The notes under the pieces were generated by a model. That model was not told where the DNA came from. It ran no database searches and was given only the letters and a program-made list of their open reading frames with translations. Shown here one piece after another: positions 12,284 through 14,044 of a stretch of DNA of 14,044 bases. The position numbers and the translations under genes were made by a program. Source of the stretch: Bacteroidota bacterium (GTDB lineage Bacteria > Bacteroidota > Bacteroidia > Flavobacteriales > Flavobacteriaceae); contig JADWMI010000017.1 in the NCBI GenBank assembly GCA_015767395.1, forward strand, positions 1-14,044. The letters run 5' to 3'. Position 1 is the first letter of the stretch, and every line of letters starts with the position of its first letter.

Positions 12284-14044
12284 TTGGAATTAGAAATTCA
12301 AATAAAAACTTTACCAAATCAACCAGGCGTTTATCAATATTATGATAAAGAGGGTGTTATTTTATATGTAGGAAAAGCAAAAAACTTAAAAAAAAGAGTT
12401 GCTTCTTATTTTACAAAAAATCACGAATACGGAAAAACGAAGGTACTCGTAAAAAAAATCGCTAGTATAAAACACATTGTTGTAAATACGGAGACTGATG
12501 CTTTATTGCTTGAAAACAATTTGATTAAAAAGTATCAGCCGCGATACAATGTTATGTTGAAGGATGATAAGACATATCCTTGGATTTGCATTAAGAAGGA
12601 AAGGTTTCCTCGAATATTTTTAACGCGAAATGTTATAAAAGATGGTTCGGAATATTTTGGACCGTATACTTCTGTAAGAACAGTAAGGGCTTTATTGGAT
12701 TTAATAAAAGAGTTGTATTTGTTAAGATCATGTAATTATGATCTGAGTGAAAAGAATATTGAAAATGGTAAATACAACGTTTGTTTAGATTATCATATTG
12801 GGAACTGTAAAGGGCCTTGTGAAGGTTTACAGTCAGAAGAAGATTACAATAGTGATATTATTGCCATTCGAAATATTGTAAAAGGAAATTTTAAAGAAGC
12901 GTTAATAGCCTTTGAAGAATTAATGATGCAATTTTCAGATGAAATGGAGTTTGAAGAGGCGCAAAAAATTAAGGAAAAAATAGATTTATTAGCCAATTAT
13001 CAGGCGAAATCTACCGTTGTAAATCCATCAATTACAAATGTAGATGTTTTTTCCATTGTGTCAGATGAAAGTTATAGTTATGTAAATTTCTTTAAAATTT
13101 CTAATGGATCCATCATTCAATCCCATACTTCAGAAATAAAAAAGAAATTAAACGAAACAGATAAACAGTTATTAGAATTGTCAATTATTGAAATCCGACA
13201 ACGGTTTAATTCCCAATCAAAAGAAATTTATGTCCCTTTTAAGGTCGATTTAGGGGAAAACCTAAAAGTAACGGTTCCTAAATTGGGCGATAAATTAAGA
13301 ATTGTTGAGTTAAGTATTAGAAATGCAAAATATTTTAGACAGGATAAATTAAAGCAAATTAAAATTGTTGATCCAGATAGGCATGTAAACCGAATTATGG
13401 AGCAAATGCAAAAGGATTTACGATTGTCTAAACAACCAAGACATATTGAATGTTTTGACAATTCCAATATACAAGGTACACATCCAGTGGCGGCTTGTGT
13501 TGTATTTAGAAACGGAAAGCCAAACAAAAAAGAATATCGAAATTTTAATATTAAAACAGTAGAAGGTCCAGATGATTTTGCTTCTATGGAAGAAGTGGTT
13601 TTTAGACGCTACAAACGGTTGCAAGAAGAAGGGCAAGAACTTCCTCAGTTAATTGTGATTGACGGTGGTAAAGGACAATTATCATCAGCTTTAAAAAGTT
13701 TGGATGTGTTAGGCTTACGGCATAAAATCGCCATTATTGGCATTGCCAAGCGATTAGAGGAAATATATTATCCTGATGATTCGGTACCCTTATATTTAGA
13801 TAAAAAGTCTGAAACCTTAAAAATTATTCAGCAATTAAGAAATGAAGCGCATCGTTTTGGAATTACACATCATAGAAATAAACGAAGCAAAAGTGCCCTG
13901 AACAATCAGTTAGAACAAATTTCTGGGATAGGTGAACAAACTGTTGTATCTTTATTAAAGCGGTTTAAGTCGGCTAAAAGAATTTCAGAAGCCTCATTTG
14001 AAGATTTAGAAAAGTTAATTGGAAAATCGAGAGCAACCAAAGTT
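12284..14044 (+). CDS. uvrC: Excinuclease ABC subunit C (3' end outside window)
   Basis: UvrC makes both incisions around damaged DNA in nucleotide excision repair. The frame is open for 587 codons to the window edge; the family is about 600 residues, so little is missing. Domains: an N-terminal GIY-YIG nuclease (G15-V-Y17, Y28-V-G30, R38 in KNLKKRV) for the 3' cut; a Cys-containing segment (GNCKGPC); a UVR motif for UvrB contact around 215-240 (FEEAQKIKEKIDLL); the RNase H-like nuclease for the 5' cut with D392 (ECFDNSN), D460 (VIDGGKGQ) and H523 (NEAHRFGITHHR); and the start of the helix-hairpin-helix region (ISGIGEQTVVSLLKRF). The start is TTG at 12284, giving MELEIQIKTLPNQPGVYQYY. There is no in-frame ATG between the upstream stop at 12263 and this conserved N-terminus. 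It is divergent from the decarboxylase gene across 166 bp. Confidence 0.95.
   Translation, partial: MELEIQIKTLPNQPGVYQYYDKEGVILYVGKAKNLKKRVASYFTKNHEYGKTKVLVKKIASIKHIVVNTETDALLLENNLIKKYQPRYNVMLKDDKTYPWICIKKERFPRIFLTRNVIKDGSEYFGPYTSVRTVRALLDLIKELYLLRSCNYDLSEKNIENGKYNVCLDYHIGNCKGPCEGLQSEEDYNSDIIAIRNIVKGNFKEALIAFEELMMQFSDEMEFEEAQKIKEKIDLLANYQAKSTVVNPSITNVDVFSIVSDESYSYVNFFKISNGSIIQSHTSEIKKKLNETDKQLLELSIIEIRQRFNSQSKEIYVPFKVDLGENLKVTVPKLGDKLRIVELSIRNAKYFRQDKLKQIKIVDPDRHVNRIMEQMQKDLRLSKQPRHIECFDNSNIQGTHPVAACVVFRNGKPNKKEYRNFNIKTVEGPDDFASMEEVVFRRYKRLQEEGQELPQLIVIDGGKGQLSSALKSLDVLGLRHKIAIIGIAKRLEEIYYPDDSVPLYLDKKSETLKIIQQLRNEAHRFGITHHRNKRSKSALNNQLEQISGIGEQTVVSLLKRFKSAKRISEASFEDLEKLIGKSRATKV

Overview
The window is low-GC DNA (roughly one third G+C by eye) from a member of the Bacteroidota, most likely a Flavobacteriaceae-type organism. 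The evidence is a set of family-typical traits: the neighbour order ileS - DksA/TraR-like - lspA, Bacteroidota lipoprotein signal peptides, a promoter with the Bacteroidota -33 TTG / -7 TAnnTTTG pattern, no obvious Shine-Dalgarno sequences, and a UvrC and LspA of the flavobacterial kind. No species can be named from the sequence alone.

Layout. (1) Positions 1-2798, plus strand: housekeeping block with the 3' part of ileS, a DksA/TraR-like protein that has lost three of its four zinc-finger positions, an intrinsic terminator, and lspA, whose start codon is not ATG. (2) Positions 2803-5373, minus strand: a two-gene operon for a lipoprotein with two DUF1566 (Lcl C-terminal) domains and a lipoprotein sulfatase. 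Both carry acidic residues after the lipidated cysteine, so both may be displayed on the cell surface. (3) Positions 5432-10668, plus strand: an arsenic-resistance island in two modules. Module A is arsR, a DUF6428-like gene, a small CxxC thioredoxin-fold gene, a thioredoxin-coupled arsenate reductase (arsC) and acr3. Module B is an ArsP/YraQ-type permease, an ArsF-like thioredoxin lipoprotein and an ArsG-like CcdA-fold membrane protein. A REP-like inverted-repeat doublet separates the modules. (4) Positions 10669-10884: a perfect AT palindrome, a possible 33-residue membrane peptide and a terminator for the opposite strand. (5) Positions 10885-12117, minus strand: a group II PLP-dependent decarboxylase of unknown substrate. 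(6) Position 12284 to the end, plus strand: uvrC, cut by the window edge and starting at TTG.

How it works together. Module A is a complete arsenate route: ArsR senses As(III)/Sb(III), ArsC reduces As(V) to As(III) using three cysteines (49, 147, 154), and ACR3 exports As(III). Two palindromes AATCG-N8-CGAT(T) with identical spacing lie before arsR and before the DUF6428 gene. The first one encloses the -7 box, so it is the best candidate for the ArsR operator. Module B resembles determinants for organic (methyl or aromatic) arsenicals.

The most unusual feature is cysteine enrichment at protein ends in module A. The small thioredoxin-fold protein carries a low-complexity tail with three vicinal Cys pairs spaced exactly ten residues apart, and the neighbouring DUF6428-like protein also ends in a Ser/Asp/Cys-rich stretch closing with Cys-Cys. 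This suggests As(III) buffering or hand-off to the pump, which is untested.
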